A DNA stretch of 64,000 nt. Origin: Gracilaria gracilis (lineage: Eukaryota; Rhodophyta; Florideophyceae; Gracilariales; Gracilariaceae). Numbering within the stretch: position 1 is the first letter of the stretch; each line of letters opens with the position of its first letter. Shown piece by piece: positions 32,300 to 43,591 of the stretch. Position numbers and translations under genes: made by a program. The notes below the pieces were generated by a model. The model was not told the origin of the DNA, made no database searches, and was given only the letters and a program-made list of their open reading frames with translations. Where the stretch lies: positions 434,001-498,000 of the forward strand of contig JARGSG010000202.1 of assembly GCA_030374805.1 (NCBI GenBank), written 5' to 3'.

Positions 32300-34399
32300 A
32301 TGTCGGGTGCCGGTCCTTCGCGCGGCCGCGGAAGCGGCATTGCCAAGTCTGGTTCTCGTGGTGCTGCTTTGTACCATTCCCGCATCCAAACTGGTTTCCG
32401 GAGCCAGCCGGTTCAGTCTTCCTCACATCAAACTCAAGGGATTCATGAAGGGATCCGTGACCCGTATGGTCCGGAGCCCGAGACTCCTCGTGGTAATTCC
32501 TATTATGGTTTGGAGACGTTCACCACGGCCGACTGGAACGTTTCCCAACATGGTACCTTCGGGGTCGATCCAAGAATGGTTTCGCAAGCGACTCTGTACC
32601 GCCGGAACTGGCTCGTGGCGCCGGGGAACACATCGCTTCCCGGCGTCTTGCGACGTCCGACTTTGGATACCTACTTGGGTTTGTTTCGTTGGGATTGCGA
32701 GCGTCTCCGCTCCGTCCCGCAAACGCTCCACCGTCGGGATAAAGAATCTCAACCTCGTCAGGGTCGGTCGGAGTGCTATGATAGTCGCCAACGACACACA
32801 CCAATGAGGTATTTCATTCCCACGCTTTATCCCAGCGATCTGCCGTATGTTCGTATTGAACCGGAGCTCCATTATTACTGACGTCTGGTTGTGAAGATCT
32901 ATCAGTACGACTCCCTTCCGCAGCAGTACCTTCCGGCTTCTCCACATTTGGTTTGCTTCGATAGGCCTTACAATACCATCCATTCGGCTAACCGTCGTAG
33001 TTGGGGGGTGGATGCTGCCACTGAGGCTCGCATTCGCACCCGGTCCAGCTTCAACCGCGTCATGCATGGGTTCCATAATGTGGAGTTCTTCTCGCAACCT
33101 AATAAGGCAAGAACCTCTTGGTATGTGGCCCGACCTGAATGGGAGAATGCATATGAGGTTCCGATGTCGCTCAGCGTCCCAACCCCAGCGGTATTGGCTT
33201 ACTTCGGGAGCTACATCACCCGTAACCACGATCGGTATTACCTCATTTGGTCGATTGCCCTCGCGGAATGGGCCGTATTGGTGGCCATCTTGGCTCTGCA
33301 GGCTGCCCGTGACGGTATGGACTGGGATTGTCGTTCTCGAGAAGCCGAGATTTACCGTGACGCTTTGCAACCTCCTGGTCGTATGTTCTTCATTCCCCCG
33401 AGGGTCATTCGCGACATTCGCCTATTTGGACTCGGAACCATTGTGGCAGGTACGGGCTACTCCATTGAGCAACTGGAATCTTTGCTTACCCAAGTGGAGA
33501 GTTTTCCGTGGGGAGCCAAGCAGGGGTGGGAGGTTTTCGATCCGGTGTCCTGGAAGGTTGAATCCCGCGCGGAGCAGCGCTATCCCGGGGCTCCGACCGA
33601 TCAGGGGCCTCCAGGAAGTCCCGCGCCATTCCCAACCGTGGTGAAATCGCCAGCAGCTACCCCTGTGGTCACTTCAGCGCCTACTCCCGCTCCGGAGGGA
33701 CGCAATACGCCTGCCCATACTGGTGTGACTCCTCTTCTCCCTAGTACCACAAGGGTTGATGGGCCTCCGCGGGCTATCCTCGGGGGTGTCATGGCTGCGG
33801 CTGCGGCGCCTGTCTCCTCTCAGGTGGACTCCCAGGCCATTTCAGGTTTAATGGCTCTGGTCCGCCAAGCCTGCGTGGTGAAGTTCCAGCGGGCGGGTCC
33901 TACCTCTGTGGTCGAAGCTCTTACCCTTCTGGAAAGCATCCTGCCTCGTCATGCACAGTACATGCGATCCTTTTCCCAAATTGGTGAGTTCCGGAACCGG
34001 TTCTAGGTCGAGCTCTACCAGATGGCTACCAACCATGTGGCAGGCCTAGCGACGGCCATGGGCCTGACGCCTACAAACCCTTTGGAGGATCCCCTATTTG
34101 GTGCTAGCCTGAACCCCGGCCTTCTAGCCGCTCCACAGGCTCCTCTCCACATCGGGTCGTCGGTACCTCCGTCGGTTGCGCAGGCGAGCGCGCCACCTCC
34201 GATGGGTGCCGACGTGATGCCAGGCGTCAGCGTGCCTACTAGTACCCCCGTGGGTCATGGTAGCGCGCCTAGCCAGGCTCTAGGCCAGGCTCATCTCTTC
34301 CAGTCTTGGCCGGGAGCCCATCAGAACACCACTCCGGGTCGGGGATCCTCGGCTGGAGGCTCCTCGGGGCCTCACTTGGCCAATCACCCATCAGGTTGA
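32300..34399 (+). other. Element C antisense accessory-protein region
   Basis: Plus-strand coding sequence opposite to C's gag-pol, with a likely start at 32300 (MSGAGPSRGRGSGIAKSG). The middle part matches element B's antisense protein: YYLIWSIALAEWAVLVAILA corresponds to WWTVVMTEWAARTAVYVLHE. FFIPPRVIRDIRLFGLGT corresponds to WFIPPRLRQAIRSLDLTL, followed by a shared LxxLLxxVxxxxW pattern. The C-terminal part is proline/alanine/threonine-rich, as in B. It is broken in about two places. Sequence identity is low, so the pair has diverged for long while keeping position and orientation. Confidence 0.72.
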
Positions 34400-35399
34400 T
34401 TGTCGTATCTACTTGGGTCTGTGCTTGAGCCACGTTGCTCCTGTATCCCTATTGGTGTTACTCTTCAAGTAAACTTACATGTTATGCATTTCCATGGTAG
34501 GTTCCAGTTTCCTTTGAGGTGCGGTGCGTAGCGAGGGAGGAAGCTCGAAAACAGCTCCCCCCTTCCTTAGCTCTGCGCATCTCCAATTAGGTTTTGAAAC
34601 TCTCCTCCTCCCTCCTTAGACCAGCGTACCACGATGGGTGACGGTTAATTCCTTGTAGGTAAGTCCCAGGAGATGAGTTAGCTCCATCCTGAGCCATTTT
34701 GGTGCTCGTAGTATGGTTCACCACGTTGGTACTTCGATGCGCTTTCGTACGGCGCAGCGAGCAGTTTCGCCTTCCCATAAGGTCAAATGTTGTGCCACGC
34801 GCTTGCGCGCGGTTGCCAGCAATGTACCTGGATGGTTCTGCATGGCCTCTCACCATGCATGGGCGCACGTGCGGTGTTTCACCCTGGAGGTTACTTGCAA
34901 GGCGAATCAAAATATTTGACCGGAAAATTACTCCTCCATATGGTAGTGAAAACGCAGAAAACCCTTTTGGTCTGTATCTCGAGAACCAAGGGGTTTCAGA
35001 GGCTGGGAATGGCCGATTCGGGAGCGCGGCACGGTCAAAATACTTAGATTTTTTGACCATGCCGTTGCTCGCTCCCTACAAACTATAGTGTAAACCGAAT
35101 CGGTTACTCCGCACGGCGCGCCACGAGCAGCGCGCGTATGCCTCGTCAAATAAAAAGATACAATTTTTTGAATGTTTCCACCGTGCGGGTTCGCGTGCGT
35201 GCCGCGCACGTGCATGGCGCGTGTGCAACGGCGCGCGTACAACGGTGCGTCCGTCTTTAGCGCTACCGCTCCTTGGACAAACCCTCGTGGAATGCTTCCT
35301 TCTGGTTGTACCTTCCAGGTGAGCGTCCGAACCGACTTTGGTACTCCTCATTACAATGTGCTTTCCCCCTTTTTTAGGGGACTGCAGTACCTCTAAGGT
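34400..35399. other. Element C spacer between antisense and pol ends
   Basis: About 1 kb with no convincing frame, lying between the 3' ends of the two opposed coding regions. A short stretch near 35100-35260 is rich in GCGCG and GTGCG words. Confidence 0.45.
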
Positions 35400-38300
35400 T
35401 TACCCATCATTCGGCATGTCCTCTCCCATGCGGTTCCAGTAGCTTACCCTGAAGTGGTGTGGTATGGCTGAGGGCGGCTCGGCAATGTCACCGTCAGCCC
35501 CCCAGCCATACCAGCGTACTGTGTACTTCAGACCTTCTTGGGTACGGCGGTGACCTACAAGGCGTTCCACTGGGAACTCATTAGAGACCTGGGCTGGTAT
35601 CGTTTCACCACTTTGGTTTAGATGAGCATCGGTACCACTAGGGGTAGGTGTTTCCTCTGAAGGAGCAACCGTAATCCCTGCGGGTGGTACGTAGTCTGGG
35701 TCGTCACCCTGTGCGTCATCATTAACCTCGATGAATGTCCCGTCTTCCCGGGGCTGAATCCTCAGGGCAACCCCTTGTGGATCACGCGCTGATTTTCCGC
35801 GTTCCTTCCTGGACTGAACCGTTCGAGGTGCAACCGTGATTCGGTCAATAGAGATCGGATTCTATACACCATCTTGGTTCACCGTCACCGTGTGATCGGT
35901 TGCTGGAACTACCTTGAAAGGTCCCGATGATTTCGGAAGAAGCTTCGAATTGATATCTCTATCAATAGCTTCATCATCGGCCTCATCATTCGGTCGTGGC
36001 TTAGCTCCTTTCGAAGGGTGGTCAATAAAGACATACTGACCCGGCGTAGCCGTTACCACTCGGGTTACCTTTCGGTCGTAGTCCTCCTTGTACCGCTTCT
36101 GGGACGCTGTGAGCTTGCTTTCAGCATACTTGAGAGCTCGTCTCAACCTCAAAAAAGTATTCCGTTTGACCTGTGACGGTGTGAGCGCTCCGGCGGCTTC
36201 TTGTCCTAATGGGTCCCCTTCAACAACAATACCTGGTGGGTGTCTTGACAGTATTAGATCGAACGGCGTAGTTTGCGTCGCTCGATGAACCTGAAGGTTA
36301 TATGCATATGTCAAGGGCTGCACGAGCTCGTCCCAACCAGTTTGGTGTTCTTCCGTATAATGTCGCAGCTTAGATACCAGTGTTCGGTTAAAGCGCTCCA
36401 GTTGCCCATTCGTTTGCTGATGGTAGGCAGTAGTGAAGTAGTGCTTAATACCGAAGAGGTTACAAACAGCTTCAAAGAACTTCGAAGCTAAGTTCGAACC
36501 ATTGTCGGTAAGTAGATAAAGCGGTGCACCATACGAGTAGATCCAATTGTTCAAGAACGCCACCGCGAGGGTCGTCGATTTCGTTTCCTTCAAGGGTATC
36601 GCTCGCGTGAGCTTCGAGAACCTATCGGTGATTACGATGATGTACTGATATCCCCTTGTGGTTTTTGGTAATGGACCCAGAAGGTCTATTGCGACGAACT
36701 CGAGAGGACCCGCTGCAGGGAATAACTTCAAGTATTTTCTGTGCTTCCGGAGACATCCACGGGTACGTACGCAAGATTCACATTGACCTACAAAGGTATA
36801 TATATCATTAGCCATATGAGGCCAGTAGTACCCTTGCATCAAGGTGTAGTACATTCTCGTACCTCCAGGGTGTCCTGATAGCCTTGGGTAGTGGGCCAGG
36901 TACAGCACACGAGGGCGCAGCACCTTGGGCACTACCTTCTGAAGGGAACCATCAATAGGAGCTCGCCTCACCAGGAAACCATTTTGGTCGACTTCAAAGT
37001 TCGAGTCCTTCATACCTACTTGGTCCATGAGAGAGCGGCAATAAACATCGTTTGCTTGCTCTCTCAGGAATTCCTCGCGGGTAATTGGCATGACGTCTGT
37101 TTCCTCGGGGGCGAGTATTTCCCGAGCGATGGCATCACTAAACCACGTATCCTCTTCGGGTAGAGTCCAGTAACCTTCTAAGGTATCACCATCAGGGTTG
37201 GTAGAGATGGTAAAGCATCAGATATCATCCTCTACCGGCTCGGTGTCCAAACCATCTGTGGTTATGCGAGACATCGCGTCTGCGACATTGTGCTTGATAC
37301 CTGGACGGTACTGCACGTCATACTCGAACTCTGAAAGTCGTAACCGCCATCGGGCAAGTCTGCCTGATGCGTCGGCCAGACCCATTATCCACTGTAGGGC
37401 ATCATGGTCGGTTCGAAGCGTGAACCTTTCACCATATAGGTAAAGACGGAGCATCAACATGCTCCAGACCACTGCCAGACAATCCCTTTCGGTTGTTGTG
37501 TAGTTCTTTTCTGCAGCGTGCAGAGCACGGCTCCAGTACTCTATAGGTAGTTTGTCGCCGTTTTCTTGCTCCTGCAAAAGACAACAACCAATTTGGGCGT
37601 CCGAGGCGTCAGTATCCAACGTGTATCGTAAACCAGCTTTGGGTAATGCCAAGACGGGAGGTGTCAAGAGCGCATGTTTCAGCGCTTCGAACGCATCCAT
37701 TTCCTCATTGGTAAGACATTCAAACCTTGTAGGTTGACCTTTCAGCAGCTTCCTGTTGAGGGGAGCCGATATCTTGGCAAATCCCTTGATAAACCGGCGA
37801 TACACATTGCACAAACCTATAAAGGATCAGATTTCCGCCTGAGACGTGGGTGGCTTCGCCTCCTGCACGGCCCGGATATTCCGCGGCGTCACTTCTAACC
37901 TCCCAGGGCTGATGACATGAACAAGGTATTCTACCTCTTTGGTGAAGAATTCGCACTTGCGGAGCTTCAACGTTACTCCAGATTCCCTCAAAAGGTTCAA
38001 AACTTCCCTAACATGGTGGAAATGTTCCTCTACCGTTCTGGAATATATGATTACATCGTCGATGTATACCAGAGCGGTTCTCCACTTCACCTTAGAAAGG
38101 ATTATATCTAACGCCCCCTGAAAGGTAGCCGGGGCATTCCGCAAACCCAAAGAGCATACGCGTAAAGCGGAAAAACCCAGCGTGGCAAGTAAACGTAGTT
38201 TTGTCCTTGTCTTCTTCCCTGATAGGTACCTGCCAATAACCATAATTGGCATCGAGCGTAGTAAAGATCTTGGCGTTGCCCAACGAATCTATACACTCGT

Positions 38301-39656
38301 CCATTCTAGGTATTGGGTACGAATCCCTAATGGTCATACTATTCAGTCTTCTGTAGTCCACACAGAACCGCATACGGGTATGATTCTTCTTTGTGACGAG
38401 AACCACAGGGCTGGCCCAGTCCGCATTTGCTGGTTCTATGACACCTTCACGGAGCATTCTCTCGACCTCCTTGAGCTCAACCTCACGGGCTTTTGGACCT
38501 GCACGGTAAGGCTGCTGGTAAATGGGTTTCCAGTCAGGCACCATATCAATACGGTGCTCTGTAGCCTCAATTTGGCCTAGCCGGCCCGACCACATGGGTT
38601 CAAATTCTTCTAAGAGACTGAGGATCCGGTCTCGGAGAGCCTGGTTCTCCGCACCGATCTGGACTTCCTCTCTCCAATTCCGCACTGGGTCCAGTTCCAT
38701 AGTCTTTTCCTGATCCCTAACCTTAAAGGTATTGGCGATCTTCTGTTCCATTTTGGTGTTTGTCGATAACGGGGGCGCATATGCAGGGTATGGCGCATCT
38801 GTTCCTCCCCCTTCCTTAGAGGTGGCGACCTCGCCCAACCCATTAGGTGAGACCGTGAAAACCCCTTGTGGTGCCGGCAATGCTATTCCAATAGTGCTAT
38901 TCTTGGAAAATTAACAATTTGATTGCTAAAGTTACTCAAGTACACCTTGAAGGATTGATTAGGGATGTTGTCGATAATCCCGTTTGCCATCAAGGCGAGG
39001 TGTCTTTCTGCCAACCTAGGATGGTTCTGTAGCATTACCAATCCTGGAAATGCGCATGAGACATTCGTTACCATTTGGGTCATAGCCGGAATTGAAACCA
39101 ATCTGGTGAGCCGTAACTTGTTTAAAACCGTTTCGGTGGGTATATTGGACCTCGGCTTCTGACGCCAACCATTTTTGGTCTGCGTATTACCCAGTATGGC
39201 AATACGACCACCTTGACGGAGAACGACCGCTCGGGACCCTGTCAAAATTGCCTTGACATGTCTGTCAATAAAGTTGGTCCCGAGGATACAGTCTGTCGCC
39301 AGACGATCCACCACAAAGAAATTGAGCTTCACCTCCAAGGTTCCAAGTTGTACCACAGTGGTTAACATTCCTCTAAGGTGCAGTGGGCGCTCGTTAGCGT
39401 CCACCAGCGGGTTGATAGTCGGGGCAGGTCGAATGTTCCGCAAGACCGCATCGGGTATGACGCGAGCGTTTAGCACATTCGGACCGGCGCCGGTATCGAG
39501 TACACACGCAACGGGAACCTGTAGGTAATTTAGAAAGCTTACTGAAGCATTAACTTTATGGTTATTGTACTTCATTAGACACACCATATTGGGTACATCT
39601 GATTCTTTTTTTTCCACCATTAAGGTTTCCCGTTCCGGTATCGACGGGCCTTCCAA
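35400..39656 (-). other. Element C pol region
   Basis: On the minus strand, in sense order: aspartic protease (VLDTGAGPNVLNARV near 39500), reverse transcriptase (RMRFCVDYRRLNSM near 38370, YIDDVIIYS near 38060), RNase H (LDTDASDAQIGCCLLQ near 37600), integrase (FVAIDLLGPLP, LLTDNGSN, NGQLERFNRTL between 36750 and 36380) and a chromodomain-like end (KYTVRWYGWGADGDIAEP near 35500). The frame is broken in several places. Confidence 0.88.
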
Positions 39657-39676
39657 TTCACGGTTAGGGGTGGCCC

Positions 39677-41839
39677 CTACGCTAACCGTTCGGTGTTTTC
39701 CTGCTCCTCCTGAGCGGGACTGTCCTTCTCCAAGATTGGTGTTTCCTCGACGAGGGGAACCTGAGATGGTGATGGTTGAGCTTGTACCCTCTTTCCAGAT
39801 CCATATAGGTTACGGTGGTTTTGCTGCCTGGCACTGATCAGATGTTCACGCACCCCTGGGGGTATTTTGTCACATCTGTTCGCCAGATGGTCTGGCGATA
39901 AACAGAGCCAGCAGACCAATCCACCTGTCTTAGTATCACGCATTGCAATAGAGGTGGGTCGGGCAACCGTATTGGTCGGTGCTGTAGCATATGAAGATGC
40001 TTGCGAACCACCCGTTGAGGTTTGTTGAGTGCTCGCCGCACTTGGTGGCGACCTTACCGAAGCTGGTGGTACTGTCGACGACCAATTACCAATGGAGGTG
40101 GCTCGTGACTGAGCCTGCGGCGCAGTCATGAGATGAACTGCCATTCCTGTTGGTACGCGAATGAGCGAATCTCCCTCTGAGGTAGTGCTTTCTTCTAGCT
40201 CCAATACTGACCGTTTCTGTTTACCCTTTGAGGTATGGGACGCCGACGGCTTCTTTCCGTGACGGAGAGTGTCGTCTAGTCCCTGGGCATAACGGGAAAG
40301 CCCATTATATTCCACCTTACGGTTGTTCGCCGGGTAATTGCGTACCTGCGGACGGATCGCTTTGTCGACATTGTCGGCAAAGAGCGACTTCAACCTACTA
40401 GTGGTAAAGACATTACTGCATCGGGTGGCCAGATTCAAAAGGCCTAACGACAATTCCATTTCGGTTTGGCTGGAGCGTTGGCGATATGCCTGCACCTCAG
40501 CGTAACTTTCCTGGATAATCTCATCGGTAGCGTAAGTTTCCAACATGAAATTAACCACTTCTGGGTACGTCTCTAACATCTCTGTCCCTTCTTCATCAAC
40601 CGCCAGGGTATTTCCACGGAGCCTGCCTTGCAGCAAGTGGTAAGCTTGGCCTTTAAGGTAAAACTGGAATAACCACATGGCAGCACCTTCGGAAAACCCA
40701 TTTTGGTCACATGCAATCTTGAACTTCTGCAGAACCTCAATTACCGCAATGGGATCATCACCTGTGAAGGTGGTATCACCCATCTGGAAGCTGAGCTTCT
40801 TATGGTGCTTGGTGATCTTCTGCGCAACCTCTTGGGTGTAAGCTGAGGATCTGTTTCTCAACCGATATGACCTATAATCAACTGCTTTGGTGAACATATC
40901 GTTCAGCGGCTGACGCACCTCTAGGGTTGTATCGGTGTCTGAATCCGAGTCGGACGACTCGTACCGTTTCTTCTTACCTTTCCGGTTTCTCTTTGACGAC
41001 TTCTTCGCCAACCTGTTCGGTTTCTTCTTGCGTCTACCTTTACGGTCATCATCCGACGATGAACCAGTATCGGTATCGGAGCTCGAGGAATCGGGGTCAG
41101 AGTCGTAGCCGCGACCCTTCCTCTTCTTCCTCCTTCTTTCTTTACCCTTGCGGTTTCTTCTTCGCCACAACTCATTTGGGTCAGACGAATCGTCCTGAGG
41201 TCCACCAGTCTTGGTGTCCTTTCGAACGTTACCTCCAATGGGTGGCAAGTACACGTCTCGGGGGCCCGTCTCTATATGGCCCTCTTGACCTTGCCTTAAA
41301 CCTTGTAAGTACGCACTAGCTGCCGGAATTGGCTTGATTGGTGCGGAAGAACCGGCAGGGATCCCTTGTGGTTTGCGAGTAACCATATTCACCCCAGGGG
41401 TTTTGGCTACCGCCATTCCTTCAGAAACCCAAAGGTCTTGAACCACTCGGTAGATATGCTCCCGGGCAACCGTTAAGAGGTATGTTTCAACCAATTTAGA
41501 TATGCGTTGAGAGAGCTCGTGCACGGCTCGATCAACCACCAAGCGGGTAACGGCGTTCATGTCCATTGAGATCATAGCTTCATTAACCGTAGCGGTAAAA
41601 AGAGCTTTTGTTCGATCTTTCAATTGGGGCCAAAGGTCCTCAACCGTTGTCGGCAAATCCTTGTTAGGTTCAGGAGCCAACGGTGGCTGAGTGCCCGTAT
41701 CCTTTGAGGTTCCGGCCCGAGGTTGCCGAAGCAGCTCCTCGGGATTATCCAGAATGGGTTTAGCGGCTGACGCCGCAGCAGAACCCTTGTGGCTATGTGG
41801 CGCGCTAGAGCCACGAGTAATCCTTTTAGGTCTTTCCAT
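39677..41839 (-). other. Element C gag
   Basis: A frame of 720 codons from the ATG at 41839 (MERPKRITRGSSAPHS). It has a basic low-complexity N-terminus, a lysine/aspartate/serine-rich middle (about residues 235-310), a capsid-like core (FTGDDPIAVIEVLQKFKIAC) and a CCHC zinc knuckle (CWLCLSPDHLANRC). It looks unbroken. Confidence 0.87.
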
Positions 41840-41964
41840 AGTGACCAATAGTGGTATCCAATTGCTTCGCGAGTATTCCTACGAAACCAAATAGGTGTGT
41901 GGACTTCCAGAATCCTTTCGAATGTCTGCTGTTCACCAGTAAAGATACGACAAAACCCAAGAAA

Positions 41965-41983
41965 CTTCTAGGTCGGGAGACCA
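41965..41983 (-). other. Element C primer binding site
   Basis: On the minus strand TGGTCTCCCGACCTAGAAG follows the 5' LTR after 3 bases. It matches B's site at 18 of 19 positions although the LTRs are otherwise unlike. Confidence 0.75.
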
Positions 41984-41986
41984 AAA

Positions 41987-42494
41987 TGTCGTACAAATAC
42001 CGATAAGGTGTGGGGTCCGCCTGGTAGAGGGAGCGCGCGAGGGCTCAACCTAAAGGGGAAAAACACACAACCAATATGGTAGTAGGGCACCTGAAACCCG
42101 CAGGGGCAAACGGCGGGGCAACTAGTCTAGACCGTGTAGGTGTACGGTAGTAGACGTCGACACGCGGTAAAACCTGAATAGTAATAGAGTAGCAAGTGAC
42201 CAAGATGGTATAGTTACTGCCCTAGTGGTGCCTGACTTTACAATACCCAGGGGGGAAGGCGAGGTGCACAACAATATATACAAGGTGCACCGACGCCGAT
42301 CTCTCATGCGGGCATGACGTCATCGGCTGCGCCCATGACCTACTGTCATGGGCCAGCAATGCTAAACTATCCTAGACTATAAATTAGAAATTAGAAATTA
42401 TGAAATACAGAATACCAATTGGGTACAGTGCAGCCAGCAAAGCGCACCAGTAGGCCCACGTGGCACCAACCCATTGAGGTCTCATTGTACTACA
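41987..42494 (-). repeat. Element C 5' LTR
   Basis: 508 bases, uninterrupted, ending TACTACA on the plus strand, followed by the target duplication ATACA at 42495-42499. Confidence 0.93.
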
Positions 42495-42499
42495 ATACA

Positions 42500-43126
42500 C
42501 GTGTGCGTGTGCATGGCACGCGTCATAGGAGAATTTCTACATATAATTTACTTTATTTAGTGCAAGACCATGCAATCGGATCCCGGTGCCATAGTATATG
42601 ACTTGGTGATCTCGGGACATCCCGGTGAAGTAAACGCTAACAAGCGAGTGTTCGGCTCTGACTCAGGAACCGCTGGTGCTCGGGGAACTTCTCGCGGAGA
42701 GCTGACTCCTTGCGCAAGACTAATCACCCACCTTGTGGAGCTTTCAGCACGTTCACCATCAGTGGGTTCTTTTAACCACGTGTGTGTTTGTGTTATTCAC
42801 CCGTATTGTACAGGTATCGCTCCCCCGCATACCATTGTCGCTTTTTTTGTCCTGTTTTGGCTTTGGTCGTAGCCTTGCCAGTTGCGGCCCGTGTCCCCAC
42901 TACCGTGTGCTCCCGTTCCACTTCTTTGACTTCAGCACCGACTCCATCGCGGTATAGATCCGACTTCTTGGTTTCTACACCTGTTCGCTCGTCGAGACGG
43001 TGAGTCCTGGTCTGAAACCCCGCTAGCGCACTCACCACAGGTGGCTCTGTTCGCCACGCTACCCTCTCTAAAGGAAAGCCCCGAACAAATTCGTGTGTTT
43101 TCTCTCTTTCAGGGGTTTGCACCACA
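42500..43126 (+). repeat. Element A 3' LTR, right piece
   Basis: The rest of A's LTR after the C insertion. It aligns with the second part of B's LTR in many blocks (GAGTGTTCGGCTCTGA, CTCGCGGAGAG, ACAGGTATCGCT, GGGGTTTGCACCACA). The stem-loop GGTGAGT (42999-43005) with ACTCACC (43030-43036) sits where B has GGTGATC with GATCACC. Confidence 0.85.
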
Positions 43127-43154
43127 ACTTCTTCTAGGAGCATGGCCACTGGGG

Positions 43155-43323
43155 GTCCAATTCTGAGTTCCAATTCATTTCTTGGAAATGAACCGCAATT
43201 CGTGATCGCACCAATGCAATTCAATCTATTTCAAAATAAATTGAAATGGAACTTGGATTGAAACAAAGCAAATCTCAGTCCAAAAACGATACATTTGGAC
43301 CAAGATTTGCTTTGTTCCAATGC
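43155..43323. repeat. Cluster of short palindromes
   Basis: Several inverted repeats lie close together: TTCATTTC around a short loop near 43175-43195, ATTTCAA with TTGAAAT near 43228-43247, and a larger imperfect hairpin at 43253-43323 whose arms carry ACAAAGCAAATCT and AGATTTGCTTTGT. They lie just upstream of the Myb-like gene of the PIF/Harbinger element and may be its terminal or subterminal repeats. I could not confirm a matching right end. Confidence 0.6.
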
Positions 43324-43591
43324 AATACCGAACAAAAAAGTAGCCACCACCGTCGTTGTTTTGGCGCCAAACCACAAACCCATACATACCTGCGTGGCAC
43401 TAACATGGAGCATGGGTCACGTAGGAACACTATGCCGAAGTTCTCGATCCAACTATATCCATCAACCCCAAAGGCATATCTGTAGATCTCGGCCTCAACA
43501 GCAAACATGGGCGCCGGGAAAAGATGGTCAGTGCCCGAAACTGTCTCTGCCTGTCGTGCGCTCATCGCGGCTTCGGAAGACCCGAAGTCCG

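Larger units (their letters stand above)
18816..42494 (-). mobile_element. Ty3/gypsy element C, nested in A and itself split by B
   Basis: LTRs of 508 bases lie at 41987-42494 (5' LTR in sense) and 18816-18918 plus 30998-31407 (3' LTR, split by B). They run TGTCGTAC to TACTACA on the plus strand. The flanks 18811-18815 and 42495-42499 are both ATACA, a 5-base target duplication. By hand count the LTRs differ at about 13 sites (2.6 percent). Gag and pol run on the minus strand, with a chromodomain-like end near 35.4-35.5 kb. A large plus-strand frame lies between pol and the 3' LTR. The coding parts are broken in roughly half a dozen places. C belongs to a lineage distinct from A, B and D by LTR length and gag sequence. 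Confidence 0.93.
15100..43126 (+). mobile_element. Ty3/gypsy chromovirus fossil A (5' part missing, split by C and B)
   Basis: This is the outermost element of a three-level nest. What remains is the 3' end of pol with a chromodomain, an antisense-coding region, a polypurine tract (about 18632-18645) and a 3' LTR. The LTR starts TGTAGAGC at 18646 and ends ACCACA at 43126, interrupted after 18815 by element C. With one target copy counted, the LTR is about 797 bases, nearly the same as that of B, whose LTR and pol it resembles. No 5' LTR, gag, protease or RT is present. The reading frames are broken in many places. It must be older than C, which inserted into it. Confidence 0.85.
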
